From Neisseria sp. (GTDB lineage Bacteria; Pseudomonadota; Gammaproteobacteria; Burkholderiales; Neisseriaceae), in the NCBI RefSeq assembly GCF_030523955.1, contig NZ_JAUNHL010000018.1, forward strand, positions 1 through 51,428: a stretch of 51,428 nucleotides of DNA, given 5' to 3'. The notes below the pieces were generated by a model. It worked only from the letters and a program-made list of their open reading frames with translations. It made no database searches and had not been told where the DNA came from. A program made the position numbers and the translations under genes. Shown here one piece after another: positions 17,632 through 26,750 of the stretch; within the stretch, counting starts at the first letter, position 1, and each line of letters begins with the position of its first letter.

Positions 17632-19386
17632 TTAGCGGGAAGCGCGGATGGTAGTGGTATGGTTTAATGCAGTCGTAGGAGCAACGCCTAAAATATTCAG
17701 GCTGCCGGCTGTAATGCCTTTGAATACCGGGCCGGCAACCGTACCGCCGTAATAACCGTTGACGCTCGGTTCATCGACAGCAACCGCCACAATCACCCGC
17801 GGGTTTTCCGCCGGTGCGAAACCGACGAACGAAGCCAAGTGTTTGTTGTCGGCATAACGGCCGTTCACCAGTTTGCGTGCGGTACCGGTTTTGGCCGCCA
17901 CATGGAAGCCCGGTACGGCACCGGCGGTACCGGTACCGCCCGGTTCGGTAACCGAAACCATCAGATTGCGCACGATACGTGCGGTTTCCGGTTTAATCAC
18001 CTGTTCGCCTTTCGGAACGGTCAGCTGTTTCTCGAAACTTACCGGCAACAAGCGACCGTCGGCGGTAAAGATGGTATAGGAACGCGCCAGTTGCAGCAGG
18101 CTCACCTGCAAACCGTAACCGAACGACATGGTTGCTTGATTGAACGGGCGCCATTTTTTCCAGTTGTGCAAAATACCGGCCGTTTCGCCCGGGAAACCGG
18201 AATGCATGCGGTGGCCTACGCCTACGCTGCTGTAAAAGTCATACATCTCTTGCGGAGTAAACATCGCGGAGAGTTTACTGGTACCGACGTTAGAAGATTT
18301 TTGCATAATGCCGCGCAGGCTCAGCGTCGGATAAGTATGGGTATCGCGCACGATATTGCCGTAAATACTGTACGGCTGGGTGTTAAACACCATATTCTCG
18401 GTCACTTTGCCTGAATCCAGCGCTTTGGCGATGGTAAACGGCTTCATGGCCGAACCCGGTTCCAGCATATCGGTTACTGCACGGTTGCGCCGCTGCTCGC
18501 CGCCTGCCTGACCGGGTTGGTTCGGGTCATAAGCCGGGCTGTTGACTAAAGCCAGAATTTCACCGGTTTTGGCATCCAGTACGACCGCGCTGCCTGCTTT
18601 GGCTTTGTGATAGCCAATTGCTTTGTTCAATTCATCGTAAGCCAAGGTTTGGATACGTTGATCCAGCGACAGCACCATGTCTTGACCGTTTTTCGGATCA
18701 CTGTTGCGCGGCGAATCTAAACTGTCAACAATATTGCCTTTGTTATCGCGCAAAACCACTTTGGCTCCGTTGGTACCGCGCAAGGCATCCTCGCGTGACA
18801 ACTCCAAGCCTTCTTGGCCCTTGCCGTCGATATTGGTAAAACCGATCACATGCGAAAACAGATTGCCCATCGGATAATGGCGTTTCGACTCTTTTTGGAA
18901 TGCCAAGCCTTTAATACCCAAGGCAGTAATTTGATCTGCCACTTCCTTAGGCAACTGCCGTTTCAGATAGATAAAATCTTTCTCTTTCTTCAGCAGCTTT
19001 TCTTCCAACTCACCTTCCGGCACACCGGTCAGCTTCGCCAGTTTGATCAATTGCTCATGGCTGGGCAATTCATCCATAGCAGAGGGGATGGCATACAGTG
19101 ATTCGGTGGGAGCGCTCAAAGCCAAGGTAGCACCGTTACGATCGGTAATCGTACCGCGCGAAGCCGGCAAGGAAAGCGTGCGTACAAAACGACGATCACC
19201 CTGATCTTTCAAAAAGGCGTGTTCGCTGGTTTGAATGTATACACCTCGGAAAATCAGCGCAGCAAACGCCACAGCCAAGCAGCCCAACACCAATATGATG
19301 CGCTCATTACTGCTGGTCGGGCTGGGCTTTTTTTCTTTCGCCTCCCGAGGCTTCATCTGAGGTTTGTATTCGTTTTTAATTAACAT
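17632..19386 (-). CDS. penA: Penicillin-binding protein 2 (septal transpeptidase FtsI/PenA)
   Basis: Class B PBP, the septal D,D-transpeptidase and partner of FtsW; in Neisseria it is the main target of extended-spectrum cephalosporins. The 584-residue protein has one membrane anchor (about 29-48), a dimerisation domain, and the transpeptidase motifs S312-A-M-K315, S364-S-N366 and K499-T-G501. Length and motif spacing match neisserial PBP2. I see no frameshift; whether it is mosaic cannot be judged without comparison. It is preceded by ftsL with a 14-base gap. Confidence 0.97.
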   Translation of the reverse strand: MLIKNEYKPQMKPREAKEKKPSPTSSNERIILVLGCLAVAFAALIFRGVYIQTSEHAFLKDQGDRRFVRTLSLPASRGTITDRNGATLALSAPTESLYAIPSAMDELPSHEQLIKLAKLTGVPEGELEEKLLKKEKDFIYLKRQLPKEVADQITALGIKGLAFQKESKRHYPMGNLFSHVIGFTNIDGKGQEGLELSREDALRGTNGAKVVLRDNKGNIVDSLDSPRNSDPKNGQDMVLSLDQRIQTLAYDELNKAIGYHKAKAGSAVVLDAKTGEILALVNSPAYDPNQPGQAGGEQRRNRAVTDMLEPGSAMKPFTIAKALDSGKVTENMVFNTQPYSIYGNIVRDTHTYPTLSLRGIMQKSSNVGTSKLSAMFTPQEMYDFYSSVGVGHRMHSGFPGETAGILHNWKKWRPFNQATMSFGYGLQVSLLQLARSYTIFTADGRLLPVSFEKQLTVPKGEQVIKPETARIVRNLMVSVTEPGGTGTAGAVPGFHVAAKTGTARKLVNGRYADNKHLASFVGFAPAENPRVIVAVAVDEPSVNGYYGGTVAGPVFKGITAGSLNILGVAPTTALNHTTTIRASR

Positions 19387-19400
19387 ACCACACTTCTCAA

Positions 19401-19661
19401 TTACTTCACTTCGATAATCTGCGTATTTTCTGCCGAAGGCGCGCGCAGTTTCTGCGCCTCCGCCGCTGCTTTAATCAGCTTGTGGTTGGCCAAGCGCGCC
19501 TGTTCCAACTTCAAACGGGCATAGTCCTGATCCAACGAGATTTTGATTTTTTCCGCCTTGTCCAAAGCAATATAGTATTGCCGCGACTGATTCTGCACCG
19601 TAACCACAGCCAAACCCGAAGCAAGGGACAATAACAGCAACACAACGTTTAATTTATTCAT
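19401..19661 (-). CDS. ftsL: Cell division protein FtsL
   Basis: Small bitopic divisome protein that joins FtsQ and FtsB and activates FtsWI. The 86-residue protein has an N-terminal membrane segment (about 4-22) and a periplasmic coiled-coil (about 30-72, [18 protein letters not shown]). The sequence is poorly conserved in general; the call rests on size, topology and position between rsmH and ftsI. The last ten residues (QIIEVK end) are typical of betaproteobacterial FtsL. Confidence 0.9.
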   Translation of the reverse strand: MNKLNVVLLLLSLASGLAVVTVQNQSRQYYIALDKAEKIKISLDQDYARLKLEQARLANHKLIKAAAEAQKLRAPSAENTQIIEVK

Positions 19662-19711
19662 AATTTTTCGGGCAGGTATTTTACAACCAGAGTGCTTTAC
19701 TCTAATGACCT

Positions 19712-20680
19712 TTATTCATCTTTTTCTGCTATCTCAAAGCTGCCTGCCGTCCTGCTGGCAACCCGCAACACTGCGGATCGGGCACGGGGATTAGCTGACA
19801 CCTCTTCTGCCGATGCTTTTTGCGCCTTACCCTCCTGTTGCAGCGGTGGCACAGGCCTGTCTGCTTCTCTTACCGCCGCCCATTTTGGTAGCGGTTCCGC
19901 CTGCGAATACCGTCGGATAAACTGTTTAACGATACGGTCTTCCAGTGAATGAAAAGCGATTACCGCCAACCTGCCATTTTCATTCAAACGCCCTACTACT
20001 TGCGGCAATACGGCCTTTATTTCTTCAAGCTCACGGTTGATGAAGATCCGAACGGCCTGGAACGTCCGGGTCGCCGGGTCTTGACCGCGCTCACGAGTAC
20101 GGACGGCTTGAGCCACGAGCTTCGCCAGCTTGCCGGTTGTATCAATGGGCTCCGTTTCGCGTTGCGACACAATGGCGCGCGCAATCTGGCGACTAAACCG
20201 CTCTTCACCATAATTTTTGATTACCTCATTCAATTCTTTTTCATCGGCCACTGCCAACCACTCTGCCGCCGATATACCGCGCGTAGGATCCATCCGCATA
20301 TCCAAAGGTGCATCAAAGCGGAAACTGAAACCGCGCGTTCCTTCATCTATTTGCGGCGAAGAAATACCCAAGTCAAACAATGCACCGTCTATTTTGCCGA
20401 TGCCCAAGTCATCCAAAGCCCGATTAAAAGCGGAAAACCCGTCGTGCACCACACTCACCCGCGCATCCTGCTGAGCCAACCGTTCGGCAACTGCAATAGC
20501 CTGCGGGTCTTTATCGAACACCACCAAGCGCCCTTCCCTACCGAGCTTAGATAAAATCAGTCGGGAGTGCCCTCCCCTACCGAAAGTACCGTCTACATAA
20601 ATTCCGTTTTCGCGTATCCCGAGAGCATCCACTGCTTCATGAAGCAGCACCGTAATATGCTGGTAGCCTTCCCCACTCAT
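19712..20680 (-). CDS. rsmH: 16S rRNA (cytosine(1402)-N4)-methyltransferase
   Basis: SAM-dependent methyltransferase that N4-methylates C1402 of 16S rRNA in the P site. The 322-residue protein has [13 protein letters not shown] (8-20), the SAM-binding [10 protein letters not shown] (30-39), [11 protein letters not shown] (near 102-112), and the C-terminal [12 protein letters not shown]. Its start overlaps the mraZ stop by 4 bases (ATGA), so translation is likely coupled. Confidence 0.97.
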   Translation of the reverse strand: MSGEGYQHITVLLHEAVDALGIRENGIYVDGTFGRGGHSRLILSKLGREGRLVVFDKDPQAIAVAERLAQQDARVSVVHDGFSAFNRALDDLGIGKIDGALFDLGISSPQIDEGTRGFSFRFDAPLDMRMDPTRGISAAEWLAVADEKELNEVIKNYGEERFSRQIARAIVSQRETEPIDTTGKLAKLVAQAVRTRERGQDPATRTFQAVRIFINRELEEIKAVLPQVVGRLNENGRLAVIAFHSLEDRIVKQFIRRYSQAEPLPKWAAVREADRPVPPLQQEGKAQKASAEEVSANPRARSAVLRVASRTAGSFEIAEKDE

Positions 20681-21132
20681 AACTGCAAATCCGTTTGCGC
20701 CAATTCCATTTCCAAATCTTCCGGATCCATATCCAAGGCCTGATCCATTTCAGCTTCCCAATGTTCACGGCCCCAAAGCTCCAGCCGGTTGGCGCGACCG
20801 ACCAATGTCACTTCCTTATCGAAATCCACCCGTTTACGCAGATTGGCCGGCAGCAGCACCCTGCCCGCACCATCCAATTCCAACGTATCCGCATTGTGCA
20901 GCAGCAGGTTCTGATAACGCTGCAACACCGGCTTGCCGGCAACAGGCAATGCCAGCAGCTGCTCAGCTACTTTTTCCCAAACGCTTTCGGGATACATCAG
21001 CAGACGGCTGCGCGAATCCAGCGTTACCACAATCGCAGGCGTATAGCGGCGCAGCAGCAGCTCGCGAAACTTGGCCGGTATAGCCAATCGCCCTTTGCCG
21101 TCTATGCTGAGTTCGTGAACGCCGCCAAACAA
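20677..21132 (-). CDS. mraZ: Transcriptional regulator MraZ
   Basis: Ring-forming DNA-binding protein with two SpoVT/AbrB-like domains (about 5-52 and 82-124) that represses its own dcw operon. The 151-residue protein has [13 protein letters not shown] (11-23) and [13 protein letters not shown] (near 87-99), one per repeat. The start codon is TTG at 21132, supported by AAGGAG eight bases upstream and by the conserved [15 protein letters not shown]-terminus; no ATG fits. It is the first gene of the cluster. Confidence 0.95.
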   Translation of the reverse strand: MFGGVHELSIDGKGRLAIPAKFRELLLRRYTPAIVVTLDSRSRLLMYPESVWEKVAEQLLALPVAGKPVLQRYQNLLLHNADTLELDGAGRVLLPANLRKRVDFDKEVTLVGRANRLELWGREHWEAEMDQALDMDPEDLEMELAQTDLQL

Positions 21133-21180
21133 AATATCCGCTCCTTGATGGTTTTTCTGCCTGATTAATCTTTTTTGGGA

Positions 21181-21220
21181 AATCTATGCACTTTGACACA
21201 CTTTGCCCCACATGTTCACA
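21181..21220 (-). promoter_or_regulatory. Candidate MraZ box: four tandem 10-bp units
   Basis: Minus strand, read from 21220: TGTGAACATG, TGGGGCAAAG, TGTGTCAAAG, TGCATAGATT. The period is exactly 10 bp and one unit matches the known MraZ repeat TGGGN plus 5-bp spacer; the others are near matches. It lies just downstream of the -10 of the mraZ promoter, where binding would block transcription. Confidence 0.6.
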
Positions 21221-21248
21221 CTATAAAAAATTTTGCCGACCCGGTCAA
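21220..21248 (-). promoter_or_regulatory. Promoter of mraZ and the dcw operon
   Basis: Minus strand: -35 TTGACC (21248-21243), a 17-bp spacer, -10 TATAGT (21225-21220). Predicted start of transcription is near 21213, leaving a leader of about 80 bases before the TTG start of mraZ. Confidence 0.75.
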
Positions 21249-21397
21249 ACGCGCCAATCGTAAAAAACAACCGTACAGACAAGCACTTAACCAGAAAAAA
21301 CGGCACAAAAAATATAGAGAAACACCACATACAAACCAGAAAATCCAATGTTCATCAGAACATACAGAAAAAAAGCAGAGGTAGTCCAAACAAAAAC

Positions 21398-21437
21398 AAG
21401 CCTGCCCGCAAAGCAGTCGGACAGGCTATAATATAAT
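21398..21437 (+). promoter_or_regulatory. Upstream region of midA with hairpin and -10-like box
   Basis: AGCCTG (21399-21404) and CAGGCT (21422-21427) form a short hairpin, followed by overlapping TATAAT boxes (21427-21432 and 21432-21437). No good -35 is seen. The rest of the 336-base gap between mraZ and midA (21249-21397) is A-rich with nothing I recognise. Confidence 0.4.
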
Positions 21438-21468
21438 TAAATCAATAAATTTTTACATTTTATAACAC

Positions 21469-22626
21469 ATGAATCCCGTACTTCCCAATCCGCCAGCAGA
21501 TGCCCAATCCGCCAGCCTTTTTCTGCAAAATTTAATACGCAACGAAATTGACAAATATGGTGGATGGGTTCCTTTTTCGCGCTTTATGGAATTGGCGCTG
21601 TACGCACCGGTTTACGGTTATTACACCGGCGGATCCCACAAAATCGGCGCCGCTGGCGACTTCATTACCGCACCGGCTCTAAGCCCCCTGTTTGGCCGAT
21701 CTCTCGCCAAACAAATCAATGATTTACTTCCTCAAACAGCCGGAACGGTTTATGAATTCGGCGCAGGCACCGGCGAGCTGGCCGCAACCCTGCTGCCGCA
21801 ATTGGTTAACGGCGGTTTGCAACACTACTGCATTATCGAAGTTTCACCCGAGCTGGCCGAGCGCCAGCGCCAACGGATACGGCAAAGCATTCCCGAATGG
21901 GCCGACAAAGTGATACACCTAACCGAGCTGCCTGATACCTTCGACGGCATCATCATCGGCAACGAAGTGCTCGACGCCATGCCTTGCGAAGTCGTGCGTT
22001 ACGGTGAAAACGGCTTCGAGCAGGCCGGCGTATCGTTGAACGTTTCAGACAGGTATTTCGAATGGGCTTACCGCCCGCTGGCCGATACGGCTTTATTGGC
22101 CACCGCTGCCGCTTATCTGCCGCCCCTGTCCGGCTACACCAGCGAGTTGCATCCGGCGCAACACGCTTTTGTCCGTACCTTGGCGGGAAAATTGGTGCGC
22201 GGGGCCATCATTCTGATTGACTACGGCTTTGATGCCGCCCAGTATTACCATCCGCAACGCAACCAAGGCACCCTTATCGGCCACTACCGCCACCATACCG
22301 TGCATGATCCGTTTTTCTACCCCGGGCTCACCGACCTGACCGCCCACGTCAACTTCACCGATATTGCCCAAGCCGGTACCGACGGCGGCCTTGATCTCAT
22401 CGGCTACGCTACTCAGGCGAATTTTCTGCTGAACTTAGGTATCACCGATTTGCTGGAAGCCTGCGGCGCCAGCGACAGCACCGCTTATCTGCGTGAGGCG
22501 GCGGCTTTGCACAAATTAATCGGCCAGCACGAAATGGGCGAATTATTTAAAGTGATTGCATTCGGACGCGGCGTAGAGGTGGATTGGCAAGGGTTTGCCT
22601 ACGGCGATATCTGCCACAAACTGTAA
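21469..22626 (+). CDS. MidA/NDUFAF7-family SAM-dependent methyltransferase
   Basis: COG1565 (former DUF185) protein. The mitochondrial homologue NDUFAF7 dimethylates an arginine of complex I subunit NDUFS2; the bacterial substrate is not settled. The 385-residue protein has the family N-terminus (GGWVPFSRFMELALYAPVYGYY, 31-52), the SAM motif EFGAGTGELA (96-105), GNEVLDAMPCE (near 164-174) and DYGF near 249-252. It is divergent from mraZ and ends in an inverted uptake-sequence terminator. Confidence 0.9.
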   Translation: MNPVLPNPPADAQSASLFLQNLIRNEIDKYGGWVPFSRFMELALYAPVYGYYTGGSHKIGAAGDFITAPALSPLFGRSLAKQINDLLPQTAGTVYEFGAGTGELAATLLPQLVNGGLQHYCIIEVSPELAERQRQRIRQSIPEWADKVIHLTELPDTFDGIIIGNEVLDAMPCEVVRYGENGFEQAGVSLNVSDRYFEWAYRPLADTALLATAAAYLPPLSGYTSELHPAQHAFVRTLAGKLVRGAIILIDYGFDAAQYYHPQRNQGTLIGHYRHHTVHDPFFYPGLTDLTAHVNFTDIAQAGTDGGLDLIGYATQANFLLNLGITDLLEACGASDSTAYLREAAALHKLIGQHEMGELFKVIAFGRGVEVDWQGFAYGDICHKL

Positions 22627-22640
22627 ACCTCATCCGAACA

Positions 22641-22672
22641 AATGCCTGTCTGAATTTTTTCAGACAGGCATC
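22641..22672 (+). terminator. Inverted uptake-sequence terminator after midA
   Basis: TGCCTGTCTGAA (22643-22654) pairs with TTCAGACAGGCA (22659-22670) over 12 bp with a 4-nt T loop, 14 bases past the stop codon. No long T run follows, so termination efficiency is uncertain. Confidence 0.65.
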
Positions 22673-22750
22673 CGTCACAAACCATCCTCTTACCATTATG
22701 AAATATCCCGATAAAAATCAAATACCAAACAAATAGATCAGCAATTGCGT

Positions 22751-22779
22751 TTGACAAACGCAGTCGCCGACAGTATAGT
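22751..22779 (+). promoter_or_regulatory. Consensus promoter of the tRNA-Met/tRNA-Ala operon
   Basis: -35 TTGACA (22751-22756), a 17-bp spacer, -10 TATAGT (22774-22779). This is 16 bases before the first tRNA, so the leader is very short. It is the closest match to the sigma70 consensus that I noticed in the window. Confidence 0.85.
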
Positions 22780-22795
22780 ACGCGCTTCAACACAT

Positions 22796-22872
22796 GGCGA
22801 ATTAGCTCAGTCGGTTAGAGCAGAGGAATCATAATCCTTGTGTCCGGGGTTCGAGTCCCTGATTCGCCACCA
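22796..22872 (+). tRNA. tRNA-Met (anticodon CAT)
   Basis: A 77-nt cloverleaf with encoded CCA. Acceptor GGCGAAT pairs with ATTCGCC, D-stem GCTC/GAGC, anticodon loop ATCATAA with CAT at its centre, and T-arm GGTTCGAGTCC. It looks like elongator methionine tRNA; a lysidine-modified Ile tRNA also reads CAT but the body matches Met. Confidence 0.93.
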
Positions 22873-22876
22873 AATT

Positions 22877-22952
<76 letters not shown>

Positions 22953-22959
22953 GTTTCAA

Positions 22960-22994
22960 AAACAGGCCGGAAATAAAATCCGGCCTGTTTTTTA
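22960..22994 (+). terminator. Rho-independent terminator of the tRNA operon
   Basis: AAACAGGCCGG (22960-22970) pairs with CCGGCCTGTTT (22980-22990) and is followed by a T run. The next 240 bases before cbpA hold no gene I can recognise. Confidence 0.88.
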
Positions 22995-23239
22995 TCGTCT
23001 GTGATTATTCATATTTTTTACGTTCCGGCTATTGCAAAATCCGTGCAAAGGCTCTATATCCATTCCGTTAAGCTAACCGCCGGCACCCCATAAAATCACC
23101 AATAAGAAGCTTCTACGTATCTCCCTTTCCCGTCTTGCTCCACCTTTCTACTTAACGCTGGCGAACAGACTGATTTTAACCGGCTTCATACAGCATTGAG
23201 CAAGTGCCGCCCATCGATAAAATGACATTGAGGACAACC

Positions 23240-24220
23240 ATGGCAGACAAAAATTATTACGAGGTACTGGGCGTTGCCCCGGATGCCGACCAAGGCACCA
23301 TTAAAAAAGCGTATCGCAAACTGGTGCGCAAATACCATCCGGATGTCAGCAAAGACCCGGATGCAGTTAACAAAACCGCCGAAATCAATCTGGCCTACGA
23401 AACGCTGAAGGACGCTGAAAAACGTGCCGAATACGACGAAATGCTAGCCAATCCGTTTGGCCGTCAAACCCAAGGCGGAGCACAGGATTTCGGTGGCTTC
23501 GGCCGCAGCGGTTTTGGCAACGACGGTTACAGCCGTTATGAATTCCGCAGCGGCGGTGACTTCGGTGACGGTGAGCCGTTCGGACAAGGCGATTTCAATT
23601 TTGAAGACTTGTTTTCCGCCTTCGGCCGCCAGCAACACAGCGGCTCCCGTCGCACGCAGGGCAGCGGCCCGGTCAAAGGCGAAGACCAGCATGCGGAACT
23701 GAGCATCGATATTTATGCGGCCTATACCGGCGCCGAGCGTACGCTCACCCTGAATGTACCCGGCGTAGACGAATACGGCCGCGTTTCCTACCAAGAAAAA
23801 ACGCTGAACGTGAAAATTCCGCAAGGCATTGCCGAAGGCCAGCAAATCCGCCTGGCCGGGCAAGGCTTGGCGGGCTACAACGGCGGTGCCAACGGTGATT
23901 TGTATCTGAAAATCCGTTTCCACGAGCGCCCTGAACTCTATGTGCAAAACAAAAAAGACGTTTATCAAACGCTGGACGTGATGCCCTGGCAGGCGGTATT
24001 GGGCGGCAAGATTATTGTGCCGACCGCCGGCGGCCGTTTGCAGGTCAACCTGCCGGCCAACAGCCAGCACGGCAAAAGCATCCGCCTGAAAGGCAAAGGC
24101 ATTCCCGCCCGCGAGCCGGGTGATTTGTATCTGAACCTGCGCATTGCGGTGCCCAAAGCAGAAAGCGAAGCCGACCGCGCCGCCTGGGAAGCGTTGGCCG
24201 CGCACTATGCGGAACGCTAA
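23240..24220 (+). CDS. cbpA: DnaJ-class co-chaperone, CbpA family
   Basis: Class II J-domain protein (no zinc-finger) that stimulates DnaK; the E. coli homologue also binds curved DNA. From ATG 23240 (GAGGA ribosome site; upstream in-frame codons to 23204 rejected) it has 326 residues. It has a J-domain (5-70) with HPD at 33-35, a Gly/Phe-rich linker (about 75-140), and two C-terminal beta domains with GVDEYGRVSYQEKTLNVKIPQGI and LPANSQHGKSIRLKGKGIP. It is followed by cbpM 35 bases downstream, as in E. coli. Confidence 0.93.
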   Translation: MADKNYYEVLGVAPDADQGTIKKAYRKLVRKYHPDVSKDPDAVNKTAEINLAYETLKDAEKRAEYDEMLANPFGRQTQGGAQDFGGFGRSGFGNDGYSRYEFRSGGDFGDGEPFGQGDFNFEDLFSAFGRQQHSGSRRTQGSGPVKGEDQHAELSIDIYAAYTGAERTLTLNVPGVDEYGRVSYQEKTLNVKIPQGIAEGQQIRLAGQGLAGYNGGANGDLYLKIRFHERPELYVQNKKDVYQTLDVMPWQAVLGGKIIVPTAGGRLQVNLPANSQHGKSIRLKGKGIPAREPGDLYLNLRIAVPKAESEADRAAWEALAAHYAER

Positions 24221-24255
24221 ACTCCATCCGCCATACAGAACAAGGACAATACGAC

Positions 24256-24555
24256 ATGAAACAAGATATTGATATTAATGTGAGTTTTGAAGAATTGCTG
24301 GCCACCTGCTCCGCCGATCGCCAATGGCTGCTGGACTTGATTGAAGAAGAAGTGATTATTGTCGAAGGTTCGCCCGAGCAGGCGCAGTTCAGCGGCTTCC
24401 AAATGGCACGCGTACGCAAAGCCTACCGCATCGGCCACGATTTTGAAGCCAGCGTGCCCGCGCTGGGACTGATTATGCGGCTGTTGGACGAAGTGGAAGA
24501 GTTGCGCAAGCTGCAACATCCGCTCTCGTTTCTGGAAGAGAGCGAACGCAGCTAA
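24256..24555 (+). CDS. cbpM: Chaperone modulator CbpM family
   Basis: A 99-residue small protein with a MerR-like helix-turn-helix fold that binds the J-domain of CbpA and blocks its action on DnaK. Seen: an N-terminal LLATCSADRQWLLDLIEEEVI segment, FSGFQMARVRKAYRIGHDFE (near 46-65) and an acidic C-terminal helix (LLDEVEELRKLQ). Sequence identity to the E. coli protein cannot be checked here; the call rests on size, pattern and its place directly after cbpA. Confidence 0.85.
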   Translation: MKQDIDINVSFEELLATCSADRQWLLDLIEEEVIIVEGSPEQAQFSGFQMARVRKAYRIGHDFEASVPALGLIMRLLDEVEELRKLQHPLSFLEESERS

Positions 24556-24591
24556 CGGCCGGCAACGGAAAACTGCTGGCTGTAAAAACCC

Positions 24592-24640
24592 AAATGCCTG
24601 TCTGAAAACATAAAAACGTTTTCAGACAGGCATTTGTTTT
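24592..24640 (+). terminator. Inverted uptake-sequence terminator between cbpM and the symporter
   Basis: TGCCTGTCTGAA (24595-24606) pairs with TTCAGACAGGCA (24621-24632), the stem being extended by CAAA/TTTG. T runs follow on the plus side. It lies between convergent genes and may serve both. Confidence 0.8.
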
Positions 24641-24655
24641 TTTTTGCAAATCCGT

Positions 24656-25600
24656 TTATTCGGGTGCTGACTGCCTTTGCGCCTTGGCCGCCCAATAGGA
24701 AGCCAACAGCGAGCCGGAGATATTGTGCCACACGCTGAAAATGGCGCTGGGTACGGCGGCCAGCGGGCCGAAATAAGCGGCGGCAAGGGCGGCGCCGAGA
24801 CCTGAATTCTGCATACCCACTTCGATGGCCAGCGTTTTTTGCGCATCATAAGGCAGCTTACTGAATTTGGCCGCCAGAAAGCCCAACAGGTAGCCGATGC
24901 CGTTGTGCAAAATCACCACGGCAAAAATCAGCAGGCCGCTATCCGCCAGCTTGGGCTTACTGCCCGCCACCACCGCGCCGATAATCAGGATAATCGATAC
25001 CACGGACACCAACGGCAGCATGCCGGTCGCCGCTTCGGTTTGTTTTTTGAAAAACATGTGCGCGGCAACACCCAATACAATGGGCAGCAACACCATCTGC
25101 AAAATCGAAATAAACATTTTACCGGCGGAAATATCCAGCCATTGATGAGCCAGCAGATAGAAAATGGCGGGTGTTAAGACGGGCGCCAGCAAAGTGGAAA
25201 TGGAGGTTACTGCTACCGAGAGCGCGACGTTGCCGCGCGCAAGATAGGTAATCACATTGGAAGCGGTGCCGCCCGGGCAGGAACCGACCAATATCACGCC
25301 CACCGCAATCTCCGGCGGCAGCTTAAAAACTAGCGCCAGAACATAAGCGGTAAACGGCATAACCAGAAACTGCGCCAGCACGCCCACCACCACGGCTTTG
25401 GGATGCTGGCCGAGGATTTTGAAATCGGCCGGCGCCAGCGTCAGCCCCATACCGAACATCACGATGCCCAGCAGCCAAGGCACCAGCGGCAGCAGCATTT
25501 TGAAGGTTTCGGGCATCAGATAGCCCAGTACGGCCAGCAGGGCCGCCCAGAGCGCAAAGGTCTTGCCGACAAATTGGCTCAACCGGATAAGCGTTTGCAT
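24656..25600 (-). CDS. ASBT-type sodium symporter (BASS family)
   Basis: Ten-helix bile acid:sodium symporter family protein, close to the structurally known N. meningitidis ASBT homologue. The 314-residue protein keeps the sodium-site residues at the same numbering: S114 and N115 in PGGTASNV, S128, T132, Q77, and E260, M263 and Q264 in [10 protein letters not shown]. The natural substrate in Neisseria is probably not bile acid; pantoate or a related small acid has been suggested for this subfamily. It is monocistronic, convergent with cbpM, and preceded by a MITE-like element. Confidence 0.92.
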   Translation of the reverse strand: MQTLIRLSQFVGKTFALWAALLAVLGYLMPETFKMLLPLVPWLLGIVMFGMGLTLAPADFKILGQHPKAVVVGVLAQFLVMPFTAYVLALVFKLPPEIAVGVILVGSCPGGTASNVITYLARGNVALSVAVTSISTLLAPVLTPAIFYLLAHQWLDISAGKMFISILQMVLLPIVLGVAAHMFFKKQTEAATGMLPLVSVVSIILIIGAVVAGSKPKLADSGLLIFAVVILHNGIGYLLGFLAAKFSKLPYDAQKTLAIEVGMQNSGLGAALAAAYFGPLAAVPSAIFSVWHNISGSLLASYWAAKAQRQSAPE

Positions 25601-25680
25601 ATTGTGGTTCCGTTTCGTGAAAATCCGTTAAGGATACACGGATTAGCCGTTTGACAAAACCCTGTTTACAAACAGTCAGG

Positions 25681-25842
25681 GGCCTTTGCAAAATTCTTTT
25701 CGATAACTGAAAACACTTGCGTCATGCTCGGGCTTGACCCGATCATCTTTTTGTTTTGAAAGAAAAAGCAGATACTCGGGTCAAGCCCGAGTATGACGAG
25801 ATATCAATAAATTCAGGATTAAAAAGTTTTTTGCAAAGGTCT
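25681..25842. repeat. MITE-like element with IS5/IS1106-type ends
   Basis: About 160 bp with inverted ends CCTTTGCAAAA (25683-25693) and TTTTGCAAAGG (25829-25839). Inside are two inverted TACTCGGG palindromes, at 25720-25746 and 25773-25798. GAGACCTTTGCAAA-type ends are typical of neisserial IS5-group elements such as IS1106. No transposase frame exists, so it would be non-autonomous. The remainder of the 25601-25960 gap holds a short CCGCC/GGCGG hairpin (near 25876) and an imperfect uptake word at 25858. Confidence 0.6.
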
Positions 25843-25960
25843 CAGTCAATAAGCTCTAGGCCTGTCTGAAACGAAATCCGCCCTCAGGCGGTGTATTCGG
25901 CTTACTGAGTAACACAACCCGCTATGCCCGGGCACCTTGAGTTTTCAGCAAATCGATCGA

Positions 25961-26578
25961 CTATCCATCCGCCGGCAACGGCCAAGCATCACCCGGCGGC
26001 GCTTCGACGCTATAGACTTCGCCGCGAAAAGGAAAAGCCAAACGCCAAGCGTGCAAATACAGGCGCTCGGCCGGTGTACCGCCGTAGAGGGTGTCGCCGA
26101 TTATCGGGCTGCCGATGCTTTTCATCGCGACGCGCAACTGGTGGGTTTTGCCGGTAAGCGGCTGCAACACAAACAAACGTCGACCGGTACCGGCGCTTTG
26201 ACTGGTAAAACGGGTTTGTGCAGGATTTTCCATGCTGCGGGTCAACTTCCAGGCCGATTGGCGGCTGCGTACCATATCGCCTTTTATCCAGCCTTGTTTT
26301 TTCGCGGGTTTGCGATCGCTAAGCGCAAGATAAGTTTTGGCCGCTTCGCGGTTGGCAAACGCCTGCGCCAGCTCGGATGCCGCTTGGGCATTGAGCGCCA
26401 GCAGCAACACGCCGCTGGTGGGTTTGTCGAGCCGGTGCACCAGCCAAACCTGCGGCAGGCCGAGCTGATGGGCCAGCGTTTCGGTGAGGCCGCGTTCGGC
26501 CTGATCGCGGTGTACCGATAATCCGGCGGGTTTGTTAATCACCACAAAATCGGTGTGTTGCAGCAGGATATCCAACAT
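25961..26578 (-). CDS. RluA-family 23S rRNA pseudouridine synthase
   Basis: Converts uridine to pseudouridine in rRNA or tRNA; the exact site is not predictable. I use ATG 26578 (205 residues). A longer frame starts at TTG 26605 but its first nine residues are encoded by an uptake sequence. The catalytic motif HRLDKPTSG lies at 48-56 (Asp51), with TGKTHQLRVAMKSIG near 146-160 and GDTLYGG. It lacks an S4 domain, so it fits the short TIGR01621-like group. A strong ribosome site is absent at the chosen start. Confidence 0.88.
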   Translation of the reverse strand: MLDILLQHTDFVVINKPAGLSVHRDQAERGLTETLAHQLGLPQVWLVHRLDKPTSGVLLLALNAQAASELAQAFANREAAKTYLALSDRKPAKKQGWIKGDMVRSRQSAWKLTRSMENPAQTRFTSQSAGTGRRLFVLQPLTGKTHQLRVAMKSIGSPIIGDTLYGGTPAERLYLHAWRLAFPFRGEVYSVEAPPGDAWPLPADG

Positions 26579-26691
26579 GGTTTCAGACAGGCATGGAACG
26601 GTCAATCAGGTGGGCGATTATAGCAGCAGCTTATTTTGCTATAGTGATTTAAATTAGGTTAAACAAATGGTTCCGCCCCGCATATCAACAA

Positions 26692-26726
26692 AATGCCTGT
26701 CTGAAAATATTTTCAGACAGGCATTT
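26692..26726 (-). terminator. Inverted uptake-sequence terminator of the Spy-like gene
   Basis: TGCCTGTCTGAA (26694-26705) pairs with TTCAGACAGGCA (26712-26723), extended by AAA/TTT on the outside; about 25 bases past the stop. Confidence 0.75.
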
Positions 26727-26750
26727 GCTAAAAATAATCGGCCGATTCGG

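Noticed and set aside
23190-23220. Heat-shock sigma32 promoter before cbpA
   Set aside because: TTGAGC and CCCATC are present but only 8 bases apart, too close for the sigma32 spacing.
26579-26605. TTG start giving nine extra residues on the pseudouridine synthase
   Set aside because: The residues are encoded by an uptake word, and ATG 26578 begins the conserved sequence.
26636-26665. A CREE-like end (CTATAGTGATTTAAATTAGG)
   Set aside because: Only one terminal repeat is visible, with no core or second end; could be a remnant but is not supportable.
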